Below are positions 8,388-16,065 of a DNA stretch of 64,000 nucleotides, in pieces; position 1 is the first letter of the stretch, and each line of letters begins with the position of its first letter. The stretch comes from Anaerocolumna sp. MB42-C2 (GTDB lineage Bacteria > Bacillota > Clostridia > Lachnospirales > Lachnospiraceae): the NCBI RefSeq assembly GCF_030913705.1, contig NZ_CP133190.1, positions 868,001-932,000 on the forward strand. The letters run 5' to 3'. The position numbers and the translations under genes are program-made. The notes beneath the pieces are model-generated. The model searched no databases. It was not told the origin of the DNA and was given only the letters and a program-made list of their open reading frames with translations.

Positions 8388-8825
8388 TTATTTTAATGTG
8401 GGAAGAATCTTTTCAACATCTGTATGAGGTCTTGGGATTACGTGGGTAGCAACTAATTCGCCAAGTTTACTTGCTGAGCTTGCTCCGGATTCAACCGCTG
8501 CTTTCACAGCTCCAACATCACCTCTTACCATAACACTCACAAGACCGGAACCGATTTTTTCTGTTCCTACTAATGTTACATTAGCAGCTTTTAACATTGC
8601 ATCTGCAGCTTCAATTGCTGCCACTAAACCTCTGGTTTCTACCATTCCTAATGCTTCCTGTGCCATTCTTTTTTCCTCCTTAACAGTTGTTTTAACTGTT
8701 TCTTTTTTAATTGGTTTTGTAGTTTCTTTTCCTGTTTCTTTTACTTCTTTTGTGTCTTCCTTTATTGTCTCTTTTGTTATTGCTTTTACTTCAGGCTTTT
8801 TTTCTTCTGCCATACATACACCCAT
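8388..8825 (-). CDS. PduA/PduJ-like BMC-H shell protein with N-terminal extension
   Basis: The C-terminal 92 aa are a canonical hexamer-forming BMC domain ([49 protein letters not shown]). The frame is open for 53 codons upstream, encoding a Lys/Thr/Glu-rich tail with repeated KETxK units. Two starts compete. ATG 8825 or 8813 gives the long form with only a weak ribosome site. Internal ATG 8666 has a perfect AAGGAGG 8 bases upstream and gives a plain shell protein nearly identical to its paralogue at 9417-9692. Both forms may be made, as with PduB and PduB'. A perfect 10-bp hairpin (8830-8855) abuts the long start. Confidence 0.85.
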   Translation of the reverse strand: MGVCMAEEKKPEVKAITKETIKEDTKEVKETGKETTKPIKKETVKTTVKEEKRMAQEALGMVETRGLVAAIEAADAMLKAANVTLVGTEKIGSGLVSVMVRGDVGAVKAAVESGASSASKLGELVATHVIPRPHTDVEKILPTLK

Positions 8826-8829
8826 TGCA

Positions 8830-8855
8830 TATCACATCAATTTACTGATGTGATA
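8830..8855 (-). other. Perfect 10-bp hairpin before long shell ORF
   Basis: TATCACATCA and TGATGTGATA pair perfectly around a 6-base loop. There is no T-run on the minus strand, so it is not a simple terminator. It directly precedes the upstream start of the extended shell protein and could influence which start is used, or act as an mRNA processing or stability element. A second, weaker stem (GTTGAAAGAA with TTCTTTCAAC, about 8872-8921) lies next to it. Confidence 0.6.
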
Positions 8856-8974
8856 CTGCCATAAAAATAAGTTGAAAGAATAAAAATTTGGCAGACCTTT
8901 CTTACTTTAATTTTCTTTCAACCTGGTTTCTGCTGATAACCCCCGCGATCTGCGGTTTCATAATTTATCTTCGA

Positions 8975-9259
8975 TCATTTTTTACTAATTCTTCCGGCAC
9001 TTATATTAACCATCTTAACTGTCTCTTCATGGGGATTGGGAATTACGGCGTGGACACATGGTTTCATTGCTCTGCCGGCTGCGGTTTCGACCGCCTGTGT
9101 AACTGCAGAAACATCACCCTGTACAATGATTGTCACCAATCTTCCGCCTAATTTTCTCTCCCAGGTAACGAATTCCACATCTGCTGTTTTACACATGGTA
9201 TCAAGTGCTTCAATTGCTGCTGTTACGCTTGGGATTTCAATAAATCCGTATGACTTCAT
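8975..9259 (-). CDS. BMC-H shell protein (divergent)
   Basis: A 94-aa single BMC domain: MKSYGFIEIPSVTAAIEALD, a MCKTADVEFVTWERKLGGRLVT-like core split over the pore region, IVQGDVSAVTQAVE and VIPNPHEETVKMV. It differs clearly from the PduA-like copies on either side, notably Trp and Arg near the pore and a Cys in the helix, so it probably tiles with a different pore chemistry. ATG 9259 is chosen because GGGAG lies 10 bases upstream. The ATG at 9292 would place that ribosome site inside the coding region. The leader is built of repeated hairpin units. Confidence 0.92.
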   Translation of the reverse strand: MKSYGFIEIPSVTAAIEALDTMCKTADVEFVTWERKLGGRLVTIIVQGDVSAVTQAVETAAGRAMKPCVHAVIPNPHEETVKMVNISAGRISKK

Positions 9260-9263
9260 AAAT

Positions 9264-9405
9264 GTTATGCTCCCGTCTATGTGCCTTGTCACATTTTAAA
9301 TCAGGGGATGTAAAAGTGGTTTTTTACATTTGCTCCCGTCTCCGTGCTTTGGCACGCTAATAATCAGGGGATGCAAAAGTGGTTTCCTTTTACATTTGCT
9401 CCCAT
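9264..9405 (-). repeat. Tandem hairpin/Shine-Dalgarno repeat units
   Basis: The gap between two shell genes consists of repeated units. Each has a hairpin of form ATGTAAAA-GTGGTT-TTTTACAT (9308-9329; variant copy about 9369-9391), the word TGCTCCC on the plus strand (GGGAGCA on the minus strand), and a second hairpin CGTGC-TTTG-GCACG (9343-9356; variant ATGTG/CACAT near 9274-9290). AATCAGGGGATG also recurs. The stem bases differ between copies while pairing is kept. The copy next to the start supplies the GGGAG ribosome site of the 8975-9259 gene. The same unit occurs at 4119-4258. Confidence 0.85.
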
Positions 9406-9416
9406 TTTAATATAGA

Positions 9417-9692
9417 TCAAATCTTCGGAAGAATTTTTTCTACATCCGTATGTGGTCTTGGAATTACATGGACTGCAACTAATTCTCCAAGTCTTGTAGC
9501 TGCAGCTGCACCTACTTCTGTAGCTGCCTTTACAGCACCGACATCACCACGCACTAAAACTGTTACAAGTCCGGAACCTATTTTTTCTGTTCCTACTAAT
9601 ACAACCTCTGCTGCTTTTACCATTGCATCCGCTGCTTCAATAGCGGCTGTTAATCCTCTGGTTTCTACCATTCCTAAAGCTTCTTGTGCCAT
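9417..9692 (-). CDS. pduA: PduA/PduJ-like BMC-H shell protein
   Basis: A 91-aa canonical BMC hexamer subunit, probably a major shell facet protein. It has [35 protein letters not shown] (pore loop with GSG) and [15 protein letters not shown]. It is a close paralogue of the BMC domain at 8388-8666 and seems to have arisen by local duplication. AGGAGG precedes the ATG with normal spacing. The gene lies between two other shell genes of the same operon. Confidence 0.96.
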   Translation of the reverse strand: MAQEALGMVETRGLTAAIEAADAMVKAAEVVLVGTEKIGSGLVTVLVRGDVGAVKAATEVGAAAATRLGELVAVHVIPRPHTDVEKILPKI

Positions 9693-9808
9693 TTTTATTA
9701 TCCTCCTGATTAATTGATTGCTTGCTTAAAAAGTTTAATTTTAATTTATATTTAAATAAAATGTCTATTATTCTTGAATGTCTATTAACTTATCAATTTC
9801 TGAACTAC

Positions 9809-10123
9809 TTAGTTTTTATCGAGTCCGTTTAAGGCAAGCATCTTCTCCGTATCCTTTTCCGGATTAGCAATAACGTGCTTTGTAATAACTCCGGATACTT
9901 TGTTTGCAGCAGTTTCTGCTGCTTCAACCGCTGCCTTTACATCTTCTACACTTCCACGAAACTTTACCATAACAATTAAAGGGACCGGAAGGCTGTCTGC
10001 ATTCGCAGGTTTATTTCGATCGAAAGTCTCAATCGTGACATTCGCTGCTTTACAGCCTGCATCTCCTGCAACAAAAGCAGCAACAAGACCGAATACTTCT
10101 ATCATTCCAACAGCATTAACCAT
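9809..10123 (-). CDS. BMC-H shell protein with enlarged pore-region loop
   Basis: A 104-aa single BMC domain: MVNAVGMIEVFGLVAAFVAGD, GCKAANVTIETFDRNKP, a loop (ANADSLPVPLIVMVKFRGS) longer than in PduA, and KHVIANPEKDTEKML. The insertion near the pore and the Cys in the second helix resemble some PduK/PduJ-like minor tiles, but I do not assign a symbol. It lies 20 bases downstream of the alcohol dehydrogenase gene and 116 bases before the next shell gene. Confidence 0.9.
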   Translation of the reverse strand: MVNAVGMIEVFGLVAAFVAGDAGCKAANVTIETFDRNKPANADSLPVPLIVMVKFRGSVEDVKAAVEAAETAANKVSGVITKHVIANPEKDTEKMLALNGLDKN

Positions 10124-10143
10124 ACATCTACGCCTTTCTTTTC

Positions 10144-11349
10144 CTATTCATTTACAACAGCAATCTTTAATCCTTCCATTTTAAGATTCGTAGCAAATCC
10201 TTCGTTAATCTGACTTAAAGGATATTTGTGGGTGATTAATTTCTCAATAGGAAGACCGATTCCTTTTGCTCTCTTTAAGAAATCAAAGGTGGTGGCATAA
10301 TCTCTTAAGGTATATACCCAGGAACCAACCGTTGTAATTTCTTTTGCGCAGATATCAAAATGAGGATTAATGATGGCATCTCCACCGTTGATGAAGAAAC
10401 CAAGTTCACAAAGACCGCCGCCGTTACGGATAAATTTATAGATATTGGCATGTCCTGCCGGGGAACCCGTACATTGGAATGCAAAATCTGCTAAATGTCC
10501 GCCGAATGCATTTTCCACACCTTTTGCCAAAGCTTCTATTCCTTTGTATTCTTTAAAGTTTACAGAGGTCTCCGCACCCATTTGCTTTGCAAAGTCAAGC
10601 CTCTTCTGTTCCCCGTCAACTGCTACGATATTCTCAATACCCATGGTACGAAGTACAGCGATACAGATCAGTCCGATCGGTCCGCAGCCTTGAACAACGA
10701 CTCTGCTGTTAAATCTTAAGATTCCGGTAGTTTTAGCCCTTTCCACAGCATGAATCAGAACTGCACAGGGTTCAATTAAGATTCTGGAGTCTAAATCCAG
10801 ATCACTTACATTAAATATGGTGGAACCGCCGCGGATTACGATATAATCTGCAAACCATCCGTTAAGATGTGTGTCGTCATCCGGAAGCAATCCGTAAACG
10901 TCCGCTCCGCCTACATTTTGTTTATTTAAGTCAAACATGGTAATATCGGGATTGTCTTTAAAGATCATACAGGAAACAACCTTATCTCCTATGTTAAGAG
11001 GTTTTCCTGCGCTGTCTTTTTTCACGTTTTTACCCATTTTAACAACTTCTCCGGTACCCTCATGTCCTAAAACAACCGGTATCAAGCTAAATGGATCTCT
11101 TTTGAATTCATGGGCATCCGTACCGCAGATACCGCATCCCTCTACTTTTACAAGAATATCGTCATCACCCAGCTCAGGAATTGGATATTCTTTTATTTCA
11201 AACTGCTCCAATTTAGAAAGTAATGCTGCCCTGCTGGTTTTCGGAATAACTTCTGCAACAGAAGTAGCCGATTCAGCAGTGGGTGCACCAGTTATTTCTT
11301 TCAGAACCTGTTTCACAATTTCTTCTATTTTTGATGAATTTACATCCAT
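10144..11349 (-). CDS. Zinc-type (MDR) alcohol dehydrogenase with encapsulation helix
   Basis: Probably reduces propanal to propanol, or lactaldehyde to 1,2-propanediol, with NADH. The N-terminal 18 or so residues (SSKIEEIVKQVLKEITG) form an amphipathic helix plus a linker before the enzyme proper, typical of BMC cargo. The catalytic part has CGICGTDAHEF, GHEGTGEVV and the Rossmann motif VVQGCGPIGLICI. This is the medium-chain zinc family, not the iron family of PduQ. ATG 11349 with GGAGG 7 bases upstream is preferred to the ATG at 11376. 401 aa. Confidence 0.92.
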   Translation of the reverse strand: MDVNSSKIEEIVKQVLKEITGAPTAESATSVAEVIPKTSRAALLSKLEQFEIKEYPIPELGDDDILVKVEGCGICGTDAHEFKRDPFSLIPVVLGHEGTGEVVKMGKNVKKDSAGKPLNIGDKVVSCMIFKDNPDITMFDLNKQNVGGADVYGLLPDDDTHLNGWFADYIVIRGGSTIFNVSDLDLDSRILIEPCAVLIHAVERAKTTGILRFNSRVVVQGCGPIGLICIAVLRTMGIENIVAVDGEQKRLDFAKQMGAETSVNFKEYKGIEALAKGVENAFGGHLADFAFQCTGSPAGHANIYKFIRNGGGLCELGFFINGGDAIINPHFDICAKEITTVGSWVYTLRDYATTFDFLKRAKGIGLPIEKLITHKYPLSQINEGFATNLKMEGLKIAVVNE

Positions 11350-11412
11350 TACAAATCCTCCATTATTAAATTCCATTGCCTTAACCTTATACAGTTATCT
11401 TATTTTGTCTAT

Positions 11413-12807
11413 TTACCTTATGCATAGACTGTCGGACATAACACAGCGCCTTTGTTTCGTAAAGGTATGAGCTGATGTCAGACCCTCACCGGTTCTGCTT
11501 GCTATCGTAAAGGTGCAAAAACCTTCCCCTCCGAATCCTAATGCTGCATAAGACGGTGCATTTTTAACAAAGATTGCTGTATCAATTGCTTTTCCGAAAC
11601 GAGTGATATTGTCTATATTCTTGGAATGCATGTGAGCGGAATGACGGTTACCGTGTTCTAACCATACGGCTTTTTCAATCGCGTCATCAATATCTTTTGC
11701 ACGTACAATACCAAGTATCGGCATCATTAACTCTTCTGCAATAAGAGGATGTTCTTTCTCTCCTTCGAAGATAATACATCTTATGTTGTCAGGAGCATTT
11801 ATACCAATCATGGAAAGTAAAGTACAAGCGTCTTTACCTACACATTTTCTATTTAATTTATTATCTTTTAATACTACGGCAGTTAATTTATCCTGTTCTT
11901 CTTTGGATATTTCGTAACAATCGTTTTCCAGAAGGTGGTATTTTAATTCATCAACGATCTGATTTACGGCAACGATTTCTTTTTCTGCGATACAAGGTAG
12001 ATTGTTATCAAAGGTACAGCCATTTACAATATCCATAGCCGCTTTCTCAATATCTGCTGTTTCATCTACCAGCACAGGAGGATTTCCAGCTCCAGCTCCG
12101 ATGCCGCGTTTACCCGAGGAAAGTACTGTAGTAACAACTCCAGGACCGCCGGTGGCGACAATTAGAGGAATATCTTTATGTTTTAACATGATATCACTGG
12201 TTGCCATGGTAGGTTTTGTTACGGATACAGCAACGTTGGCAGGTCCGCCCACTTCTACAGAAGCTTCATTTATCAGGTTCACCGCGAAATTTGAGACCCT
12301 GATCGCTGCCGGATGAGGATTAAATACAACAGTGTTACCTCCGGCAATCATTCCTATACTGTTACAAAGGATTGTCTCACTTGGGTTGGTACATGGTGTA
12401 ATCGCCCCGATGACCCCAAAAGGTCCCATTTCAATCAGGGTTAGACCTCTGTCTCCTGACCAGGCTGTTGTTGTTATATCTTCTGTACCGGGGGTTTTTT
12501 CTGCCAGTAACTGATGTTTTAATATTTTATGTCCCACATTCCCCATACCGGTTTCTTCAACGCCCATCTTTGCCATAATTTCAGCATTTTCTATGGTTTT
12601 CTTACGAATATTGCTTATTATTTTTTCACGGCAGTCCATGGATAATTTCTGCATCACTGCCTGAGCTTTTTTAGAAGCATTAATTGCTTCGTTCATATCT
12701 TCAAAGACACCGGATAATATCTTACTGTTACCGTTATTTCCTGTCTCAGGTTGCAGCTTTAGTAATACTTTCTTAACTATGTCTTCTAGTTGCGCCTCAT
12801 TTACCAC
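11413..12807 (-). CDS. pduP: CoA-acylating propionaldehyde dehydrogenase (PduP-like)
   Basis: Oxidises propanal with CoA and NAD+ to propionyl-CoA. At 464 aa it has the usual PduP/EutE length. The catalytic cysteine is Cys272 in NNLPCIAEKE. ITPCTNPSET and the glycine-rich GAGAGNPPVLVD region are also typical. Residues 5-19 (AQLEDIVKKVLLKLQ) form the N-terminal encapsulation helix, followed by a short Gly/Asn linker. The start is GTG 12807 after AGGAGG, overlapping the stop of the preceding gene, so translation is likely coupled. Confidence 0.95.
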   Translation of the reverse strand: MVNEAQLEDIVKKVLLKLQPETGNNGNSKILSGVFEDMNEAINASKKAQAVMQKLSMDCREKIISNIRKKTIENAEIMAKMGVEETGMGNVGHKILKHQLLAEKTPGTEDITTTAWSGDRGLTLIEMGPFGVIGAITPCTNPSETILCNSIGMIAGGNTVVFNPHPAAIRVSNFAVNLINEASVEVGGPANVAVSVTKPTMATSDIMLKHKDIPLIVATGGPGVVTTVLSSGKRGIGAGAGNPPVLVDETADIEKAAMDIVNGCTFDNNLPCIAEKEIVAVNQIVDELKYHLLENDCYEISKEEQDKLTAVVLKDNKLNRKCVGKDACTLLSMIGINAPDNIRCIIFEGEKEHPLIAEELMMPILGIVRAKDIDDAIEKAVWLEHGNRHSAHMHSKNIDNITRFGKAIDTAIFVKNAPSYAALGFGGEGFCTFTIASRTGEGLTSAHTFTKQRRCVMSDSLCIR

Positions 12808-13451
12808 GCCATAACCTCCTCTAATTTCTTTCTGCCAAAGACCGCCAGATCCCGATCCTCTTCTTCCGTTCCGCCGCTTACCCCCAGGGCACCAATTAGT
12901 TTCCCCTTAAAAAACAACGGTTCGCCGCCTCCGAAGATAACAATTTTGCCTCCGTTTGTATTTTGAATTCCATATAATTCCTGTCCGGGTTGACTAAGAT
13001 TTTTTAGCTCCGTGGTAGACATTTTTAAAGCTGCTGATGTATATGCTTTATTTTCCGCTACATCAAAGCTGGCGATATAAGAATCATCCATACAATGGAT
13101 AGCAACCGGTCTGGCTGCGCTGCTATAAACTGCTATTACGACTTTCATTCCCATATCTTTTGCTTTTTTCTCTATTTCGTCTATTAACGCAACAGCTTGT
13201 CTCAAACTGATATCTCTTATCTCTTCCTTATGGGTTGGTATATATTCACCCACGACATTTTTTACAACGGATTCAATCATCTGTTTCTGAGCTTTTTGTA
13301 CGTTATGTTTCACTAGCTTGAGATTACTGTTTAATTCTATCTGATTAGACTTATCCAGTAATTGATTTATAGATTCCTTTAATTTATTTAAATCATCATA
13401 GATATCCGAAAGGTTATAATTCTCTTTTTTATTTATAACAGGCATCATCAT
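12801..13451 (-). CDS. PduO C-terminal/HbpS (GlcG)-like protein
   Basis: A 216-aa protein. Residues about 80-216 match the PduO-C/GlcG/HbpS fold (SLRQAVALIDEIEKKAKDMG, AVYSSAARPVAIHCMDDS, KAYTSAALKMST, GGEPLFFKGKLIGALGVSGGT). The first 75 residues are a predicted helical, Lys/Gln-rich region of unknown role. The cobalamin adenosyltransferase half of PduO is absent, as expected for a B12-free pathway. Related domains bind haem or corrinoids. A role in redox or in cargo assembly is possible but not shown by the sequence. Three ATGs in a row open the gene after AAGGGG. Confidence 0.85.
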   Translation of the reverse strand: MMMPVINKKENYNLSDIYDDLNKLKESINQLLDKSNQIELNSNLKLVKHNVQKAQKQMIESVVKNVVGEYIPTHKEEIRDISLRQAVALIDEIEKKAKDMGMKVVIAVYSSAARPVAIHCMDDSYIASFDVAENKAYTSAALKMSTTELKNLSQPGQELYGIQNTNGGKIVIFGGGEPLFFKGKLIGALGVSGGTEEEDRDLAVFGRKKLEEVMAW

Positions 13452-13496
13452 TCCCCTTTTCTATAGAATGATTCTGTGGCTTATCCGTCACTTCAC

Positions 13497-14294
13497 TTAT
13501 TTTAACCCTAGTTGTTCAATTACTCTTTTTGTGATTTCGGAAACCAGTTCATTCGTATCTGCGCTTTGATGTTCTTTGCCGTTACATCCGAAGCAGTTTG
13601 CTTTTCCGTCTTTTTTGTTCTGGCACAGATCTGCAGGATGTTTACCTGTCATACCAAACTGTCTGCGGATTTCGTATAATCTTTGTACCTGTGTTTCGCT
13701 TAATTCCTTGGGTCCGCCGATTTGTTTTGCGATGAATAATAACTGCGCATAGAATTCAACGGATTCCATCTTGTGGTATGCAGCTAATAAAGAATCTGCA
13801 TATGTTAATGCACCATGGTTTTCTAATAATACGGCATCATAATATGGAAGATATTTTGAAACTGCATCTGGTATCTCTTCCGTAGATGGTGTACCATATT
13901 CCGCAATCGGAACACATCCGAGGGAAATAACTGCTTCCGGCATAATTGGCTGAGTTAAAGGTATACCTGCAATAGCAAAACCTGTCGCATACATAGGATG
14001 TGCATGAACTACAGAAACAACATCGGGTCTTTCTTTATATACACGCATATGCATCTTAATTTCGGAAGAAGGTTTAAAATTACCATTCGCCTGAATTACT
14101 TTACCGTCTTTATCAACTTTACAGATGTAATCAGGAGTCATGAACCCTTTACTTACACCGGTAGGGGTGCATAAGAATTCATTATCATTTAATTTAACGG
14201 AAATGTTACCATCGTTAGCTGCTACCATACCTTTGTTATAAATTCTTCTTCCTATTTCACATATTTCTTTCTTGATTTCGTATTCAGATGTCAT
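13497..14294 (-). CDS. fucA: Class II fuculose/rhamnulose-1-phosphate aldolase with C-terminal encapsulation tail
   Basis: Cleaves deoxyhexulose-1-phosphate to DHAP and lactaldehyde. Zinc ligands appear in HAHPMYATG (two His) and LLENHGALTYA; SSEIKMHM holds the catalytic Glu. The enzyme domain ends near residue 215. A tail of about 45 residues follows with a Cys-containing linker (CQNKKDGKANCFGC) and a C-terminal amphipathic helix (NELVSEITKRVIEQLGLK), an encapsulation peptide. It is the first gene of the BMC operon, with AAAGGAG before its ATG. It may serve both fucose and rhamnose. Confidence 0.93.
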   Translation of the reverse strand: MTSEYEIKKEICEIGRRIYNKGMVAANDGNISVKLNDNEFLCTPTGVSKGFMTPDYICKVDKDGKVIQANGNFKPSSEIKMHMRVYKERPDVVSVVHAHPMYATGFAIAGIPLTQPIMPEAVISLGCVPIAEYGTPSTEEIPDAVSKYLPYYDAVLLENHGALTYADSLLAAYHKMESVEFYAQLLFIAKQIGGPKELSETQVQRLYEIRRQFGMTGKHPADLCQNKKDGKANCFGCNGKEHQSADTNELVSEITKRVIEQLGLK

Positions 14295-14346
14295 AAAATA
14301 TCTCCTTTATGTGTGGTTTTTGTTTGTTTTGTGTTTGTTTAACTGT

Positions 14347-14375
14347 ATTGTATCATTTTTATTTATTTGCGTCAA
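14347..14375 (-). promoter_or_regulatory. Sigma-A promoter of the BMC operon
   Basis: On the minus strand TTGACG (14370-14375) and TACAAT (14347-14352) are separated by exactly 17 bases. The start point should be near 14340, giving a leader of about 45 bases before the aldolase ATG. That leader has no G until the AAAGGAG ribosome site (AAACAAACACAAAAC-like), so it should be unstructured. A terminator lies just upstream, so the BMC operon can be expressed apart from rhaBA. Confidence 0.85.
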
Positions 14376-14479
14376 CTATTATATTGCGTTTTTTGTTGTT
14401 TTTATTGTTATATTATTTGTTTGTTATTTTATATGTATATTATTAAAATCGAATTTCATATATTTTGAAAACTTATATT

Positions 14480-14531
14480 GAAAAAACAGCCTGATATAAA
14501 GAATCTCACAGAACATCTCATATCAGGCTGT
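14480..14531 (-). terminator. Rho-independent terminator after rhaBA
   Basis: On the minus strand a 12-bp stem ACAGCCTGATAT / ATATCAGGCTGT with a 22-base loop is followed by TTTTTT. It ends the rhaB-rhaA transcript before the BMC promoter. Confidence 0.85.
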
Positions 14532-14653
14532 CTCTCTTTTATAACTTTTTGATTAAATTTTATCTATCTATTTGAGTTAAAACTAAAACAATATTAAATA
14601 TGGCTATTAGATAATTTAACTGGGATTGTAATAAAATATTTTATCTTTCTTAA

Positions 14654-15907
14654 TTAACCTCTCTTAATTAATACTTCCATCTCATATTCTTTTATGGCCT
14701 TAAACCAATCTTCTTTTTCAGGTACATTGTTTAATTCACAGAAATAATTCCATACATCACCAAACGGATAGAATTTAAGCTCTTCCTGGAACATCATAAG
14801 TTCTGTATAATTTCTTTGGTTTTGTATCTCTGCAAGCTTTTTGCTTGGTGATAACATTGCATACAAAAGAGCTTTCTGCATATTTCTCATACCTACTACC
14901 CACGCAGCTACCCGGTTGATACTTGCATCAAAGTAATCCAATCCGATTAATACTCTGTCAAGAGCATTACACCTTACAATCTCTTTTGCTATTTCTTTTA
15001 ATTCATCATCAAATAATACTACATGATCACTATCCCATCTGATGGGCCTTGTTACATGAAGGGCAAGCTTATCTGAGAAAAGAAGCATGGACGGAATTTT
15101 ATCCGAAACTACTTCCGTCGGATGATAATGTCCGTTATCCAATAAACATAAAATATTATTTTTAGCAGCGTAATTCATGTAAAACTCATGAGAACCAACT
15201 GTGCAGGCTTCCAAACCGATACCGAATACTTTGGATTCAACCGCAACATTTACAAGCTTTCTATCATAATCCACGGATAATATCTGGTCCAGTGAATCTT
15301 TTAATCTGGCTCTTGGGCTCATCCGGTCGGCCGGAATATCTTTAAAGCCGTCCGGAATCCAGATATTCATTAAGCAGGGCTTATTTAACTCTTTTGCAAA
15401 ATATTCGGAAATTCGAAGGCAGGCTTTACCGTGGTTTATCCAAAATTCTCTGATGGATTCATCCTCACTGGACAACGTTAAACCGTCAGCCTTCGGATGA
15501 GAGAAGTAAGTAGGATTAAAATCTAAACCAAGACCTCTGGCTTTCGCAAATTCTACCCATTTTGCAAAATGTTTCGGTTCTAACTTATCACGATCCACCT
15601 CTTCACCGGGCGCAAAAATTGCATAGTTTGCATGCAGGTTTATTCTGTGAGTTCCCGGAATGAGACTAAGTGCCTTATCGATGTCTGCCATTAGTTCTTC
15701 CGGATTTCTGGCTTTACCGGGATAATTACCGGTTGCCTGAATACCACCGGATAACTGTCCGTCACCTTCAAATCCGGCTACATCATCCCCTTGCCAGCAG
15801 TGCATGGAAATAGATATATTTTTTAAACGATTTAACACCTCATCGGTATCTATACCGATATTATTATAGATTTCTTTTGCTGATTCATATCTTTGTTTTG
15901 TTGTCAT
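14654..15907 (-). CDS. rhaA: L-rhamnose isomerase
   Basis: Converts L-rhamnose to L-rhamnulose. From ATG 15907 (AAAGGAGAATAG upstream) the protein has 417 aa, the normal RhaA length. Recognisable segments are [10 protein letters not shown] near the N-terminus, [47 protein letters not shown] and [11 protein letters not shown]; they carry the metal-binding Glu/Asp/His residues of the family. The frame is open for 38 more codons upstream without a ribosome site; these are intergenic. It follows rhaB after 158 bases. Confidence 0.97.
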   Translation of the reverse strand: MTTKQRYESAKEIYNNIGIDTDEVLNRLKNISISMHCWQGDDVAGFEGDGQLSGGIQATGNYPGKARNPEELMADIDKALSLIPGTHRINLHANYAIFAPGEEVDRDKLEPKHFAKWVEFAKARGLGLDFNPTYFSHPKADGLTLSSEDESIREFWINHGKACLRISEYFAKELNKPCLMNIWIPDGFKDIPADRMSPRARLKDSLDQILSVDYDRKLVNVAVESKVFGIGLEACTVGSHEFYMNYAAKNNILCLLDNGHYHPTEVVSDKIPSMLLFSDKLALHVTRPIRWDSDHVVLFDDELKEIAKEIVRCNALDRVLIGLDYFDASINRVAAWVVGMRNMQKALLYAMLSPSKKLAEIQNQRNYTELMMFQEELKFYPFGDVWNYFCELNNVPEKEDWFKAIKEYEMEVLIKRG

Positions 15908-16065
15908 TATTCTATTCTCCTTTACATTTCTATTCTTATTAAATAATTGGGAAAAACTAAATATTGCATCGGTGAGCCAAGCAATTAATAAATTACTAAG
16001 CTGAACTAACCCAGAGAGCAATTGAAATTAGAAATAAGTATCAATTGTATGGTAGATTCATATAA

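Noticed and set aside
8140-8427. A 95-codon plus-strand gene across the pduL upstream gap
   Set aside because: It overlaps pduL and the shell gene on the other strand, and has no ribosome site or recognisable domain.
9330-9400. Start-stop pairs (ATG TAA after GGGAG) in the BMC repeats as real regulatory frames
   Set aside because: Spacing from GGGAG to the ATG is only 3 bases, too short for efficient initiation. They are more likely by-products of the hairpin sequence.
15908-16021. An N-terminal extension of 38 residues on RhaA
   Set aside because: The ribosome site and the family length place the start at 15907.
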